Shown one piece after another: positions 1 through 12,441 of a DNA stretch of 64,000 nt; within the stretch, counting starts at the first letter, position 1; each line of letters starts with the position of its first letter. Source of the stretch: Phoenix dactylifera (taxonomy: Eukaryota; Streptophyta; Magnoliopsida; Arecales; Arecaceae); the NCBI RefSeq assembly GCF_009389715.1, contig NW_024068507.1:1-64000 (forward strand), in the 5' to 3' direction. Made by a program: the position numbers and the translations under genes. Below the pieces are notes generated by a model. That model saw nothing but the letters and a program-made list of their open reading frames with translations. It did no database searches and was not told the DNA's origin.

Positions 1-2138
1 TCTTGCACTTCATGGACTAGGATTCCAGTTTTTATATCTGAAAACTCTAACATAATGATCTGGAGTAAGTTTCATAATGAAGATGGTAAAGTATTTCATT
101 TATTTAGCAAAGAAGAAATTACCAGACTATTTTAATTCTTTGTATATTTTATTTTCGTTTGATATTGCGGATTGTAAGCCAAACATATGACATCCACTTC
201 TTTTCGTTACTGAAGACTTGCATTTGCAATCTATTTTAAAGCTTATCTGCAATATGTATTGTTGAACAGAATGCAGCTTTACAATTTTTGGACTTTGGTT
301 CAGATTTCCAGGAAAAAAACAAGTCTTCTGTTCCTATTTTTGGGAGAATTAAACTTAGTTGTAGATTGTTAATTCATATTGCTAAATGGTAACACATCGT
401 CTTGTTGTAAAATCTTGGCAGTACATGTTATTTGTAATATTAACTCATGTATGTGCAATGTATCTTACCAATTACTGAGGTATCTTCCATGAATAGTGTA
501 AAACTGAATGGTTATGAAATCTAGCTCCGGGCCTTTTCCTATGTCCATTTTTCTTTATCAGTCAGGAGTAATGTCTCTGCTGATGTTATTCAGTAGGAAA
601 ATTGCAGTCTTAGTTTGCTGCTTCTTAGAGTTTGAACAAAAAGTCCTGTTGGAGACTACTTATAACACAAAACTTTCTTTCATACTAGGGTTAAATCTTC
701 ATTGAATGCTGCAATTAATCCAAATATATACTATTTCTGAGTTAAGAATGACATTTATTTTATCTTGCGACCGTGCTTGGTGAGTGCATTATCATCTGCT
801 TGGTTTTTTAAGCATCAGAACAACTTGATATACTGTGTTTAAATCTATCCTCCCCTCCCCCCTGCAAAAAAAAAAAAAAGGAGAAAATTTCATCCGTGAG
901 ATAATGTTTGGTGAACATTATGACAAAGAGAAACTGATAAGGATGAGAAAACATAGTGCTGCAGAAATCATAATATTGACTGGTTGTAGTTTGAGCATCA
1001 TTACAGTTAGTGGGCTTTTTGCAAGTTTTCAGGTCTTCTTTGGTTAAATAGGTGAAATATTATATCTTTTTGTCATCTTTTATATTTATTTTGCTTCATG
1101 ACTAATCTCAATAAGCATAATTTGCTTCATGATTAATCTCAATAAGCATAATTTGCTTCATGGTTAATCTCAATAAGCATAATTTAACTGTTAGCAAATC
1201 GGGCTGATCATAATATCTAGTGGGTCCACCCACTTTTGAGAAGGAGAGGATGGTGTATAGACACATAATCCCATCTCAAAGAAGAGAGTGGCATGGGTTG
1301 TAATCTCTTTGAGAATCCGAAAGGAGAGGAAGGTGGAGAGGAGAAAGAAGAGGGGAAAATAGAGAGAAGAGGAGAAAGAGGGGAGCGGTTGTTGCAACAG
1401 CTGTCCACTCCCTTTCCTTCTCAAACCCAAGTGTGTTTAAGGCCTTCTTTTGTCTCATTTATTTTGACCTTAGACAGGGGGAGGCCAATTGCCTACAAGA
1501 TATATAGGTTTGAAGAAAGAGAAAAATGGTGCAGGAAATAAGGTTTCAGAACTTCGGAGGCGATATTCCCCTTATGCTCTTCTTTATTTTATTATTTTTC
1601 AGTCAATCAAATTTGACTGGAGGGCTGATCCAATGCCTTGCAGATGCTGGTTTGCGTCCTCTCTTTTTTTTTCCCTTTGGAATGCAGGAACAAATTCCTT
1701 AAAATTAGGGATCAGCAAATTAATTTTCAGATAGAGTTTTGTGGAAGTCAGATCTGACTTACAAAAGCACATACCATGTCCATTACTCTATCTAAAGCTG
1801 TCAAACTCGACTAGTTTGTTCTAGAAATGTCTATTGATTTTTTTTTTCTTCTCAGTCTTTTGGGTTTAAAGAAGTAAAGCATGCCAAAACTAGGTTAGAG
1901 GACTCTGACAAACATACTTTTCTTTTTAGACACCTCTGCTTTTTCGACATAAGCAATCTGCGATTGCAGTCTCCAAGATCCAGCTTTTTGCCTTTTGCAT
2001 ATGCAGTGAAAACTTCCATAGTATTTGTTCGTCTGTTTATGTGATGATATTCTTTCTAGTTTGTCATGTGGAACTTTTGAATTCGCTTTATTAATGCTTC
2101 ATAATTCTGCAAAGATCTTACATCCTACTTTGTTTCAG
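1..2138. other. Left-edge stretch upstream of the first visible RFC3 exon, no gene assigned
   Basis: I see no confident coding exon here. It is probably intron or upstream sequence of the RFC3 gene that begins to match at 2139. I looked for the RFC3 segment that should precede that exon (the part ending in the family's conserved SRC-L-N-V-R region) and did not find it, so those exons are either left of the window or lost. The first 132 bases are open in frame 1 and end in TAA at 133-135, but 44 codons is within chance. A 31-bp tandem repeat lies at 1090-1182 and a purine-rich tract at about 1315-1385. Confidence 0.6.
1090..1182. repeat. 31-bp tandem repeat, three copies
   Basis: Three consecutive copies of a 31-bp unit starting TTTGCTTCATG and ending AATAAGCATAA occupy 1090-1120, 1121-1151 and 1152-1182, followed by three more bases of a fourth. 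The copies differ at only one or two positions (GAC, GAT, GGT after CAT), which suggests recent expansion by slippage. Confidence 0.95.
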
Positions 2139-2508
2139 ATTATCAAAGTTTTGGAGTTTATTGGCAAGAAGGAAGAACCTACAACTTCCACCTGGATTCA
2201 CAGCTCGTATAGCAGCTCAGTTCAAACCGTAGTTTGAGAAGGGCGATATTATCTTTGGAAACCTGTCGAGTGCAACAGTAATTCATTATCACATCTTGGT
2301 TAATTATTAGTAATTCCATGCATTTATTTTATATACATTTGACAGATTTGCATCCTGAGTTATATATTACCCAGTTGCCCTATATGGCATAAATTTGTTT
2401 TGGCTTTAGTATCCATTCACAGCGAACCAAGCAGTGCCCCCCATGGACTGGCGACAATATATTTTCTGAAATAGCTTCTGATATTATTATGGAACAGAGT
2501 CTAAGAGA
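2139..2508 (+). pseudogene. RFC3: Two RFC3 exons with frame-breaking changes
   Basis: Against the conserved RFC3 protein, exon 2139-2277 has one extra base between the KKE and LQLPPGF segments (near 2173-2178) and one extra T before SNRS (near 2221). Its end reads CAACAGTAATTC: a normal CAG|GT donor would need one more G, so using this GT costs a base. Exon 2410-2508 has an extra T in the ATATATTTTCTG stretch (near 2460-2464), giving an immediate in-frame TGA. Its only usable donor is the weak GTCTGC at 2509. Four lesions in 370 bp contrast with none in the four later exons. Confidence 0.75.
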
Positions 2509-5500
2509 GTCTGCATTCTTTTACTTACATATTGGTTCTATTTTGTGAAAAACTTGAACAGGAAGAATTTGGGCTTTCCTGGTCTTTTCTAAATCTGAAT
2601 ATCCTACAAATGATGATTTTTTTAGGATTTTTGTTTATGGATAAATCTTTTTCATCAACAGGTTGCATGCTTTGTTTTTTAAACCAATCTTTCCCATCAT
2701 CACAACTTAATTGTTTTGTTTTTAACAGTATACTATAGGAGAATGTGTATAGAATGAGGAAGTGTCAGCTGGTTGCTAGAATTAGTGTGGAGCGTCACAT
2801 GTAAAGTCATTGCTAATGCATTGTTGAAATTGTTCGAGATTCTAAATAGAGTCGGCTTAGGGTGAGGAAGTAAAATCCAAGCAAGCCATCTTGGCCTATA
2901 TAATGACTCGAGTTCAGGGTATTAACTACTGTCAACTCCATTAGCCTAGCGACCTTTAGGTGGCCTGAGAATTTCCACAAGTAACATGCCATATGAGATA
3001 TGAGAAGAATTAGGAATTTTATATTAGGATGACAAGCAGCAAGGAGCACATCCTAGAGGTGGAAAGAGCGTCTTGCTCAAGAAAGGGTTATTTATGAGAA
3101 GAGATCTTAATGTAAGGGATGGATTTTAAGCGACAACATGGTCTAAACCCTTTCAAAGGCACTTCAGGACCTAATAGACAACCATGACCATAACCATCAA
3201 GGCTTATCACGAGTGTTTGGAGTCAGCTTTATGAATTCTCATTCACCGTGAATGCCTATTTAGGGTTATATTGGTGTTATTTCAGGCTTTCCCTATTTCT
3301 CTTCCCACAACTTCCATCCATGTTAGCTTAGGTATTCACCTCCTACATCCTTTGATATAAATTAAAGTGCATCTTCTTATCGGAATAACCTCAGGTTTTG
3401 AATTGTGCATGTCCATACCATCTTAATCAAGTCCTCATCATTTTGTCCTTAACTTGAGCAACTCCAACAAGTTCTCTAATATACTCATTTCTCATCACCC
3501 CATCTTGTTTTGCCACATTGTCAGTGTTAACATTCTCATTCTGCTATACAACTTTTTTTCCTCAACTCTCTTTATGCAACATTCTAATCCATACAAAATT
3601 GCCGGACTTACTGTTGTTCTGTGAAATAGACTGTTTCTAAAGTTTTGATACTCCACATGTGTAATAACACATGCATTGACATTGATTGGCTTCATCAGTG
3701 CTGATAAACTATAATCGGATGGGGCATCAAAATTGAAGTTTGTGTTGCTGACATAGTGTGTGGTCTTTGGTCTTTTGACCATTTTAAACAGATACATTTA
3801 TAGGGAGGGCAACATCAAGTGGGGAAGAGTGGATGGTCAAGACACTCACAATCAATGTAGCTAAGTTCCTGAAGCACCAAGGAGAGAGAAAACATGAAGG
3901 AAATTTCTGACTCTTCTTGGTATTGAAAAGGTGTTTTAAATGTCTGATAAAGATTCAGCGATGAGAAGATTGGTTTATTATACATTAGCCAACAAATTGG
4001 AGTCCTATAATTTAACAAGACCTGGAATGATATTTGATAAGGAAACGAGGAGATGAGAACATTTGAAATGTGTTCAAAGGCTTTTCAGCATGCAATTTAG
4101 CTGCATGAATTTTCTACCTTGGCTGGTTACAATTTTCTTCTTTTATTCTTCAAAGCAACCCTTGTAACTTGGAAGTTGGTGCGGTACACGATGGAAAGTT
4201 TCTTGTATGAGCTAATTTTATACTTGATTATTATAAACTAGACTTCTTTCTTTCTCCTTTTTTTTTATTGTCTATTTGTTTTTGGTTTGCTACTCTATTT
4301 CATCGAACAATTGGTTAATCCTAAAAAAATATGCTTCCTTGAGTCGTGTGTGAGTGAATATACTTCAGGTCATGAAATAGTCACTTTCAATTAGGTCAGT
4401 GCCTTAGTATTCCTAGACCCTATTTTGATTATCTTTTGCATAAGTTTCTCAGTGAAAACTATGGATATGATAATTGATCACAGTACTGTAAAACTTTTAT
4501 GCTGAATGTAGAGTCTAATTGTCCTTTTGACTATCATCTAGTACATGCTAACCTGAAGTCAAACTGTCAGGTTCATCATGAGTCCATGCGTTTAATATCC
4601 ATTCATCCAGGGAATGTATATGTTGCTGACTTCTGCCTTTCCAGTGAATTTCCTTTTTTCTTTTGTTCTCGTTTATCTCTTCTGATCCTTTTGAACCTAA
4701 TAGAGTCAACTTTCACTGGAACTTTTTCCAAATTACACATTTATTCCTTGTCTCAGGTTCTGACTTTGATAATGTCTTAGCATACTCAGTGCCATGCTTT
4801 GTATGGTGGGCGAAAAGGCACACGGTTCCAACATAGTCAATTGTCCATGATACATGAAATTTTACAAAAAATTCTGAATAGTTTTGGCATCCGACACAAA
4901 ATTGTAATGTGAAGAACAAAGTAATTTTACTATACAATGATCATGACCTAAATTGAGTCTGAAAATACCCTGATAAAACGAAAGTGTATTCTACATTCGT
5001 TTTGCATTATGTGAGAATATTTCCTGTAAAGGTGGTGTATTTTTGTTTTTTTTTTCAGTTATCTCAGTCTGGTGAAAGTTTTTCGATTGCGTTCTACATT
5101 ATACTGTTTCACATCGCTGTTGCAGTTGTATAAAATACATTGCTAAGTTTGCGCTTCTTTGTAGACTGCAGTTAGAGAACCTGCCTCTAAAATTTTCTCT
5201 TTCTTTATATGTTTCCAGATTATTTATGGTCCGTGGAAAATTATATGAGCTACTTGTTAATTGTATTCCTCCTGAAATCATTCTGAAGGTGAAAGAACAA
5301 GTTATAGATTTCTCTTTCTGAAAACTTTCCTATGCGATTTTCCTTACTTGTTTTGATTTGCAGAAGTTACTGTCAGAATTACTGAAAAAGTTGGACTCTG
5401 AATTGAAACATGAAGTATGTCATTGGGCTGCATACTATGTGAGTATGTTGTAACAATGTAGACCTTGATCTTGTTGGTTGTGGTCAACAAACCATATTTG

Positions 5501-8500
5501 ATCCATATCAAGCCAGCTTTGTGAAACCTTCTCTGCAAATTGTTGATCCATATCTCTCCATCAGGAGTAGCTGCTTTAGAACATTTCTCCCTGGTTCAGT
5601 TCAGTTCTTTGTAGGTTACTATTTGGATGTTCTGCCCTTTCTAAAATCCTGTTTTAATTACATTTAACCAAATATTTTCTCCAGCATATCTCCTGTGATG
5701 ACAAAAATGCTTCCCTAGGGTATTGCATATTTTTTGTCAGGCATCTGATTCACAAAGAATATCTTTTAGCCATTTTATCAGCAGGGACAGTGTAGGCTGT
5801 CACACATCATAGCTGCGATAACTAGTGCATATTCTCTAACCATTCCAAGTTGTCCTTGTAACTCTCCACGTCATCTCATGTTCAACTTGTTGCCGCATCT
5901 ACATGTGCATAGTGCAAGATGTTGGTTTACAATTTTCCCGAAATATTTGCCCTTAAAGGCCGGGTTGAGAAGGAAGAGAGAAGGGTTCCTCATTTTAGAA
6001 GGCTATATCAGCGGGAGTTCTATTTGAAGACTTTGTTTCTAGACCTGCTTCGATTCAAATCAATTCTTCGAGCCTGCCACGGGCTTTCCAATTTTCTTAG
6101 TCTGATGGAACGAACCTTGACTGAAACTGAATTCTCAACCCTATCTTTTTGGCTTATTTATAGTCTGACCCGCTTTGTTTAGTTTCTAACTGGTGGTCAT
6201 TACAAGGCTAGTTGCCATCGATCATTTAATGCTTCTATATATATATATATCTATTTGGATCTTTGACATTTAATAGATGCTTTTTTGCTGGTCAACCTCA
6301 TTAATTTGTTCATTTTTGTAGTTAAAATTGTATGTAGGAATGTTCTTTTACCACTTTGATTCTAAACACCCAGTCCCCTTGCCTATATTAGTTGGGGATC
6401 AAGTCAGTATGCTACTAAGATGCCTATGTACTGTATGCTACTAAGACGCCTATGTACCAAGTACCAACACATCGTATCTCATGGCTTGTGATAATCTTCT
6501 TGCAAGGAATTAGGCACACCATCTTACTGAACCGTTCATTTATCATAAACGAGTAGTTGTGGCCCTGTCTTGCCCTTGTTAATCCTCCCAAGAAATCCAG
6601 CGGAACACTCTTCCAAGGACTGCTGGGAACTGGAAATGGTGTGCACAATTCCAGCTTGCTATTGGAGGACTCCAATATGTTGCATAATATGTAGCCCTTT
6701 ACAAATTGGGCCATGTTTTGTTGCATCTTGGGCTACAACTCATCTCTTTATGTTAAGTGGTCTTCTCAATCTTGAAGTGTCCTGCAACTTTCGAAGTGTG
6801 AGCCTCTCGAATCCATGTACCCAATCAATACTTGATCACCATATTGAAAATTGTTGCATGTAAGACATCCATTTTATGTGCCAAGTTTGTTGCTACTTGG
6901 ATTATGTGCGGAGGAACCGAAGTGGCTTATGGTCTGTGCACAGTAGTATCCTTGCCCAATAGATAACGATTGCCAATGCTCCACTGTCTGCCTTATCATA
7001 TGTAAATTGAACTATGCACCATGAAACATCTTCAAGTGGTATGCTGCTAGTCTCCCATTCTGCATGAAAGACTGATCCCAATGCATACCCTGACGCATCA
7101 TTCCCAATCTCGAAGGGTCCTTGTCTGATTTGGTAATGCTAGGATTGGTGCTTTATAGATTTTTTCCTTTAGAAGCTGGAAGGTCTCTTCATTCTTCTTA
7201 GACCACCCAAGCTTCTAATTGGCCTTTGTTAGGTCATGTAAGGCTGCTGCTATTTTGGAAATATTGGCATGCACCTATAAGGCTTTGCACCTTTGCCAGT
7301 GTTTTGAACCTAAGCCAATTTTTGATCACTTTAACATTTTCTGAATCAATCTTTAGCTCGCCTCTGCCAACCACAAAGCCTAAGAACACCAAGGATTGCT
7401 TTACGATCTCACTCTTCTTGAGGTTTGGCTTCAGTTTCAGCTGGTTTTCTATAACACCTCCGAAACCTTTGTGATGTGTTGGACGCGATCTTCTCATGTC
7501 TTGTTGCAGATTCAGATATCATCTAGGTACACTATCACAAAGTTTTCAATCAAGGGGTGCAGCACCTCGTTCATCAGCCTCATGAAAGTGACAGGGGTAT
7601 TGCACAAGCTAAGCAACATGACTAACCACTCAAACAAGCGCTTCCTTATCTTGAAATTTGTTTTCTAAGTGTCCTTTTTGCAAACTCGAACTTAATAATA
7701 GCCGGATTCAAGTCCATTTTGGTAAAGTAGCGTGCTTATTTGAGTTGATCCAACAAATCATCAGCTTGGGGTAGAGGGTTTCGATTCTTAATGATGATCT
7801 TCTTCAGGGTACAATAGTCATGCACATCTGCCAACCATCATCTTTTGTTGGTACTAAAACCATAACATGCATGGTGGGTTGCTTTGTTCGATCATGCCTT
7901 GTTCTAGAATTCCACTGATCTACCTTCTAAATTATTTGTTCTCTACGACTCAGTTGCAATAAAGGCCCATGTTGGGTAAAGGCGCACCTCCAACCAGCTG
8001 GATCTCGTGCTTAATGGCTCTTCTAGGCGGCAGCCTCTTCACCTACTGAAATAAACATCAAAATTTTGGAAAAAGTTGACCGATCCCAACCTTCTGATTG
8101 GAATTCATGGCCTATTTAGGGGACTCAGTGATATTGGTGTCTTTCAGCATTAGCAAAAAAAATTTCTTGAAAGCATTAACTAATATCTTCGCCTGTGCAG
8201 CAGTCAGAAGGTCATTTATGCCTTGTGTCTTAGTGGTGTTACCCATGAACTCCCTCCCATCTTTCATGAACCGATACTTTCTCTGTTGCTAATAGAAGAC
8301 TGCATCTCAATCTTAGAGTTACAAGCTTCCAAGGATGACCTGACAGACATGCAAAGGAGCCACTTCGCATGCCACCTCGTCAATGTTCTTTTTGATGATA
8401 GCAAATTTGAAGGTACAGTGCTTGGTAATCTTCATCTTGACATTGTTCTAAATCCAATTGAAAGGATAGGAACGCAGTTGTGGGGTAGTCTGCAATCCCA

Positions 8501-11500
8501 GCCTTTGAACCAGACTTTCAGAGATGAGGTTCTTATAATTACCAAGATCCATGATAGCTCCGATGATGCTTTGCTTTACTTGGATCTTTAAATGGAAGAG
8601 TAGCCCTTGCTCCTTTGAGTCTGCTTCAGTTGCTGCCTTTATTTTTTCCAGCCACTATACTCTATTTCAAGTCTATGTGCTAGAGCTGAGGCAGCTCCTC
8701 AACTTCAATAACGTTGAAGTCTGCCTTCCTTTTCTTGGGATCCTCTATCTTCTTTTCTTTAGGCTGTAACTTGGGTTGAAGCTTTCAACAGTTCTCCTTC
8801 ATATGTCCACTTATCTCTTATTAGTTGTGGTATCTTTTTTTTTTGAGTTGGAGTGACTTGCTTATTGCTTTGTTCCCCCTTTTGGTCCAATTTGCTGCCA
8901 CTTCTGTCTTGGTTCTTTGTTTTGTGGCTCTTCCTACCTTCCCTCGGCATGTCCTTTTTGATTCCCATGGTCTTCATCTGAGCTTCACCTTTATCTTCTT
9001 TTGAAGAGTTTCAGCTCCTTTCTTATATTCTCATGGAGACTTGTAATGTATTTCATGAAATATGATTGTCAATGGAGATCCAGAGAGAGTGCTTGCTTAT
9101 GGAACTTGGTGGTGGTCCTAGATAGATTGATCGTTACTTCCATCGAAAGTGTTGCACTTGACCCAAGCTTCTTGATGGATGATTGGATAGAGTTGCTTCT
9201 TAATTAGACTTCTAAAACTTCTTCTACGTAAGATCAGAAATATCATTGCTTCGCTTGTAAGAGTTCCATTAGGTAAGGGCATGGCTGGAAAGCTTTACAC
9301 GGGCAAAGGCAATCTTGTGGACATCAATATATCGGTAGATAATGAAATAAGTCTCTAATTGGTCTAACTAGTTGTCTGCTTCACGACATTGATAGCTTTA
9401 TCATATGCAAGAATCTCGAATCGAGCTTTGACCTTGAAAGTTTGATGAGGATGGTTATACTGTGTATCCTCTAGTTGACATTTTATCTTCATCTCTAGGT
9501 ATTGGGGATAGCTTTACAATAAGATTTGCTTATGCCTAAGTTGAAGCCTTGAAGGCGCCTGCTGAGACACGAGCTCGGTGAGTCAGGAAGTCTTCTCTAG
9601 TTGAGTGAGGCATCCTTTCACATCATCATTTGCAGAGGTAGAGGAGTGGTCATTCTCGCTTTTTTCCTTTGATGTACTTCGAGCACCAACAATTGTTCTC
9701 TCATTTGGTTGTACCGCTCACAAGTTAAATTAGGCCCCTGCTGATTAGAGGATCGAAGCTCTAATACAAATCTGATATAATTAGAGTGAAAGAATTGATG
9801 AGTGATTAAGCTTTTAATATCTTTTTTTTTTTTTCATATTCACTTTTTTTTGTGGGTATGATACTTCATATTCATCTCATCACATTTAAGGAGAGGACCC
9901 CAAAGTTTAGCCTAAAGGTTTTATCAGAAAGACCCATAACAAGCACTTTGCTCCATCATGTCATCACCCTGATCTAAATCCTTAACTGACCTAGCTATAT
10001 TTCCTGAAGCCTTAAATTTCTCTTTCTCATTATCTTAGCAACTGGATGAAAGTGTCTTCTATTTTTGATGGCAGATTCAAGTGTATCCAAAATTGTGATC
10101 CCATTGTTATGCCTCATCAATAGCATTAATACTTTGGTCACTGTGTTCTTTTGTCCGTCATCAAGTCTTCCGTAACCTTATTATATGCTTTTTGCAGGAG
10201 CACAGGATGCGTCTTGGGCAGAAGGCCATATTCCACATAGAAGGTACCTTTGTTATCCTTTCTTGCAGGCATTCATCATAATTGTTATCAGCTGTATCTT
10301 TGTTCTGTTTTCCATTTTATAAGCTTTACAGACTTAACCGGATTGTTTTTTGATGCCACTTTAATAAAATGGCTGAAGGAGGTGGTCTTCATAGAGCATT
10401 GAGTTTATATCCTCATAAGCCTGTGCATTTTTCATAGGTTATCAAGTGCTAAATAGTGACATGAATGATGTGACAAGAGAATGCTCTTTCTTTGCAGCCA
10501 TGAGATGTCAAGTACCCCAGTATAGGCAGAGAATACACGTTTTCTGAAGCTTGCAAAGTTTATAAACATAGAATACAAAATTACTTCTCCATATTATCAT
10601 TTATTCTACTAGAGCTATGTCATTATGGAGTTGTGTTCATTTCTGGCAACCGCGCCTTACTTACCTGGTTGCAAGTGGGTGTGCAAGATAGTGGACCCAT
10701 CAAAATTTAATGGAAACAATTAGTGATGCATTTTGAATCAAATTAAGACTATCTTAGTAAGCTAATATTAATGATTAAAGAAACGTAAAGATGGGTTGGA
10801 AGCATTAAGGTTGTGTTTAGTTTGTGATCGAAATCAGAATCAGAATAGATTGGATTGGGAATTGGAGGAATAGCTATATTCCTTGACGTGTTTAGTTCAT
10901 AATTGGAATCAGAGTCGGTATGGCCACTTGGAGCATTTTTGGAAAATCAATTAAACAGAAAGGTATTTTTGGAAAATTGATTTTTAAAATAAAGTTGGTG
11001 GAATGTGATTTTGAATAGCTGGGATTGGGTTTTGGAGGATTAGGGCATTTCCATTCCGAGGAGGAATGGGAACGGGATTTGTTCAACCAAATGGCTGAAG
11101 TGGGAGTCACTCGTTCCCATTCCCATTCGAAAGCCCAACTCTCCCCAACCAAACATATCCTAAAAATGTGGTGTGAAAGTAGAATTGGATGCAAGATCCT
11201 AGGGCGGGTGCAAAAAAATGCACATCAAACGTTTTAGGTAGTTTGCAGTTGATCTGTTATCTTATATTAGCATTGTAGAGGAATTAATTTTCGGTCGAAT
11301 CGACAAAGTTATACTTCTGTAGCAGAATTATTTGTTAAAGTTTACATGAGTCATATGAAAACCCTTCAGTTGCTCTTACATACATATGAATGTCCTATCT
11401 GCCACTTGCTTCCGTGTCTTAATTTCAAACTGTTCACATTCAGAGCTGCTAAGTTTGTCAGGAAGAATATTTCCTGTCATTGAGGTTCTTCAAAAAATCT

Positions 11501-12441
11501 GTTGATAGGGATTAGGAATTTTGTCTCCACTTAAATGGTTTACAAGGTCTTTTGCAGGACCTCAAGTGGTGTGGTCCTCTAGCCTGAAGCTACTATTTTA
11601 CCACATTTTGGATTCGTTGGTTTAAAAAACATCACCTATAGTAGTTCATCTTAGCACAGATCTTGTAGTAGCCTCTATGGTTAGTGTAGCCATATGTACT
11701 ATTTGATCATTGGTGTAGATCAGTTGGTTCTGTATGCCAGTGCATTGTAGTTAATAAACAATTTTTAACATAGAAACACTTATGATCTTGAAATCATGGT
11801 AGCTGGAAACAAGAATACTAGTCGCCATGTACATAATCAGTTTATTTGCAAGCATTATTAGGTAAACATTTTATGCCGCTTTTGAGCAATCCTCTCAGGA
11901 ACTAGAGATCCAATTGACAAACAGGATTATTAGTGATGAGCCTCCTATAATTGGTTGGAAATTGGCTTTAAGGTCTAAGGAACAGGATAGATAGGATGAT
12001 AAGCCTTTTGGTTTATAAGAAATTGCTTGACTATATTCGGATGCTTGAAGCCCCTGACCAGTCACTGCAGATCTAATTTCTGGACGAACAAAGTTGATTT
12101 CATTTGTTTGTTTATAGATTATTTTAGAATCATTATGACATAGTTTATTGGATCATAGTGCTTTTTTTTTTTGCCCTTCCAAACTGACAGTTGTACATGC
12201 AAGCATTATACACCACGTCTTGATTTTCGGATTTAGATGATGCCAGTGCTGTCATGCTTTTGCTTCTGATGTGTGATGCCCTGGTTTTTATGCTACACCA
12301 TGTGTATGTGAGTTTATTATATACTTTTAGACCCTTCTGTAACTCTTTATTGTTTCCATCTCTCCAACAATGTCTTCCACAGCATTTGTGGCTAAGTTCA
12401 TGAGCATCTACAAGGGGTTCCTCATTGCAACATTTTCCTGA
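2139..12441 (+). CDS. RFC3: Replication factor C subunit 3 (RFC5-like small clamp-loader subunit), C-terminal exons, damaged at the 5' end
   Basis: Six exons match the C-terminal third of plant RFC3, a small subunit of the clamp loader that opens PCNA and places it on primed DNA in the nucleus. Exons: 2139-2277 (IIKVLEF, then LQLPPGF, then NRSLRRAILSLETCRVQ), 2410-2508 (YPFTANQAVPPMDW, then EIASDIIMEQS), 5219-5288 (LFMVRGKLYELLVNC), 5364-5438 (LLSELLKKLDSELKHEV), 10198-10243 (EHRMRLGQKAIFHIE) and 12383-12441 (AFVAKFMSIYKGFLIATFS, stop TGA 12439-12441). The last four exons have perfect GT-AG sites and matching phases and form the helical collar that assembles the pentamer. The first two carry three single-base insertions and a broken donor, so this copy is either a pseudogene or locally misread. 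The AAA+ domain exons are not in the window. Family assignment is from remembered plant RFC3 sequence. Confidence 0.85.
3370..3800 (-). mobile_element. LINE (L1-type) reverse transcriptase C-terminal relic
   Basis: The minus strand encodes a decayed end of a plant LINE reverse transcriptase. One open stretch (3495-3797) contains FHRTTVSPAILYGLECC followed by a basic segment ending SRMRMLTLTMW, matching the usual F-Y-R-T-x-x-R-P-A-x-L-Y-G-x-E-C-W ... M-R-M-L-x-W-M motif of these elements. Continuing in the same direction, 3370-3500 reads NEYIRELVGVAQVKDKM and then, past a stop, LRWYGHAQ, matching the family's I-R-x-x-V-G-V-A-x-x-x-x-K-M ... R-W-x-G-H-V ending. Stops and frame changes show it is dead. 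It lies in the RFC3 intron 2509-5218, antisense to the gene. Confidence 0.75.
6385..9770 (-). mobile_element. Degenerate Ty3/gypsy LTR retrotransposon internal region
   Basis: The pieces follow the Ty3/gypsy order on the minus strand, high to low coordinates. A primer-binding-like site at 9755-9769 reads TTGTATTAGAGCTTC, a mutated form of the initiator-Met tRNA site TGGTATCAGAGC. A lysine-rich gag end at about 8690-8980 has a GHMKENC zinc-knuckle remnant. A protease-like stretch at about 8330-8580 contains IIGAIMDLGNYKNLIS and a later VCQVILGSL. Reverse transcriptase at about 7234-8000 contains SLVFLGFVVGRGELKID and VQSLIGACQYF. RNase H at about 6900-7150 contains PFEIGNDASGYALGS. The integrase start at 6424-6726 contains TPFPVPSSPWKSVPLDFLGG and ERFSKMV. 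Many stops and frameshifts make it non-functional. No LTR pair was found. It sits antisense in the RFC3 intron 5439-10197. Confidence 0.9.
10809..11160. mobile_element. Tourist/Harbinger-like MITE, 352 bp
   Basis: The element begins GGTTGTGTTTAGTTTG and ends with the near inverse CCAACCAAACATATCC, and is flanked by the trinucleotide TAA on both sides (10806-10808 and 11161-11163). The GTTTGGTT-type ends and TAA target duplication are typical of Tourist-like MITEs derived from PIF/Harbinger transposases. The interior has no coding capacity. A second copy of the end motif (GTGTTTAGTTCATAATTGG) at about 10889-10907 suggests an internal partial duplication. It lies in the RFC3 intron 10244-12382. 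Confidence 0.6.

Noticed and set aside
1..135. Open reading frame at the left edge ending TAA, reading like a protein C-terminus (VFHLFSKEEITRLF)
   Set aside because: 44 codons without recognised homology or splice context; chance is not excluded.
1090..1182. CRISPR-like array
   Set aside because: Direct head-to-tail repeats without spacers in a plant nuclear genome; a simple tandem repeat.
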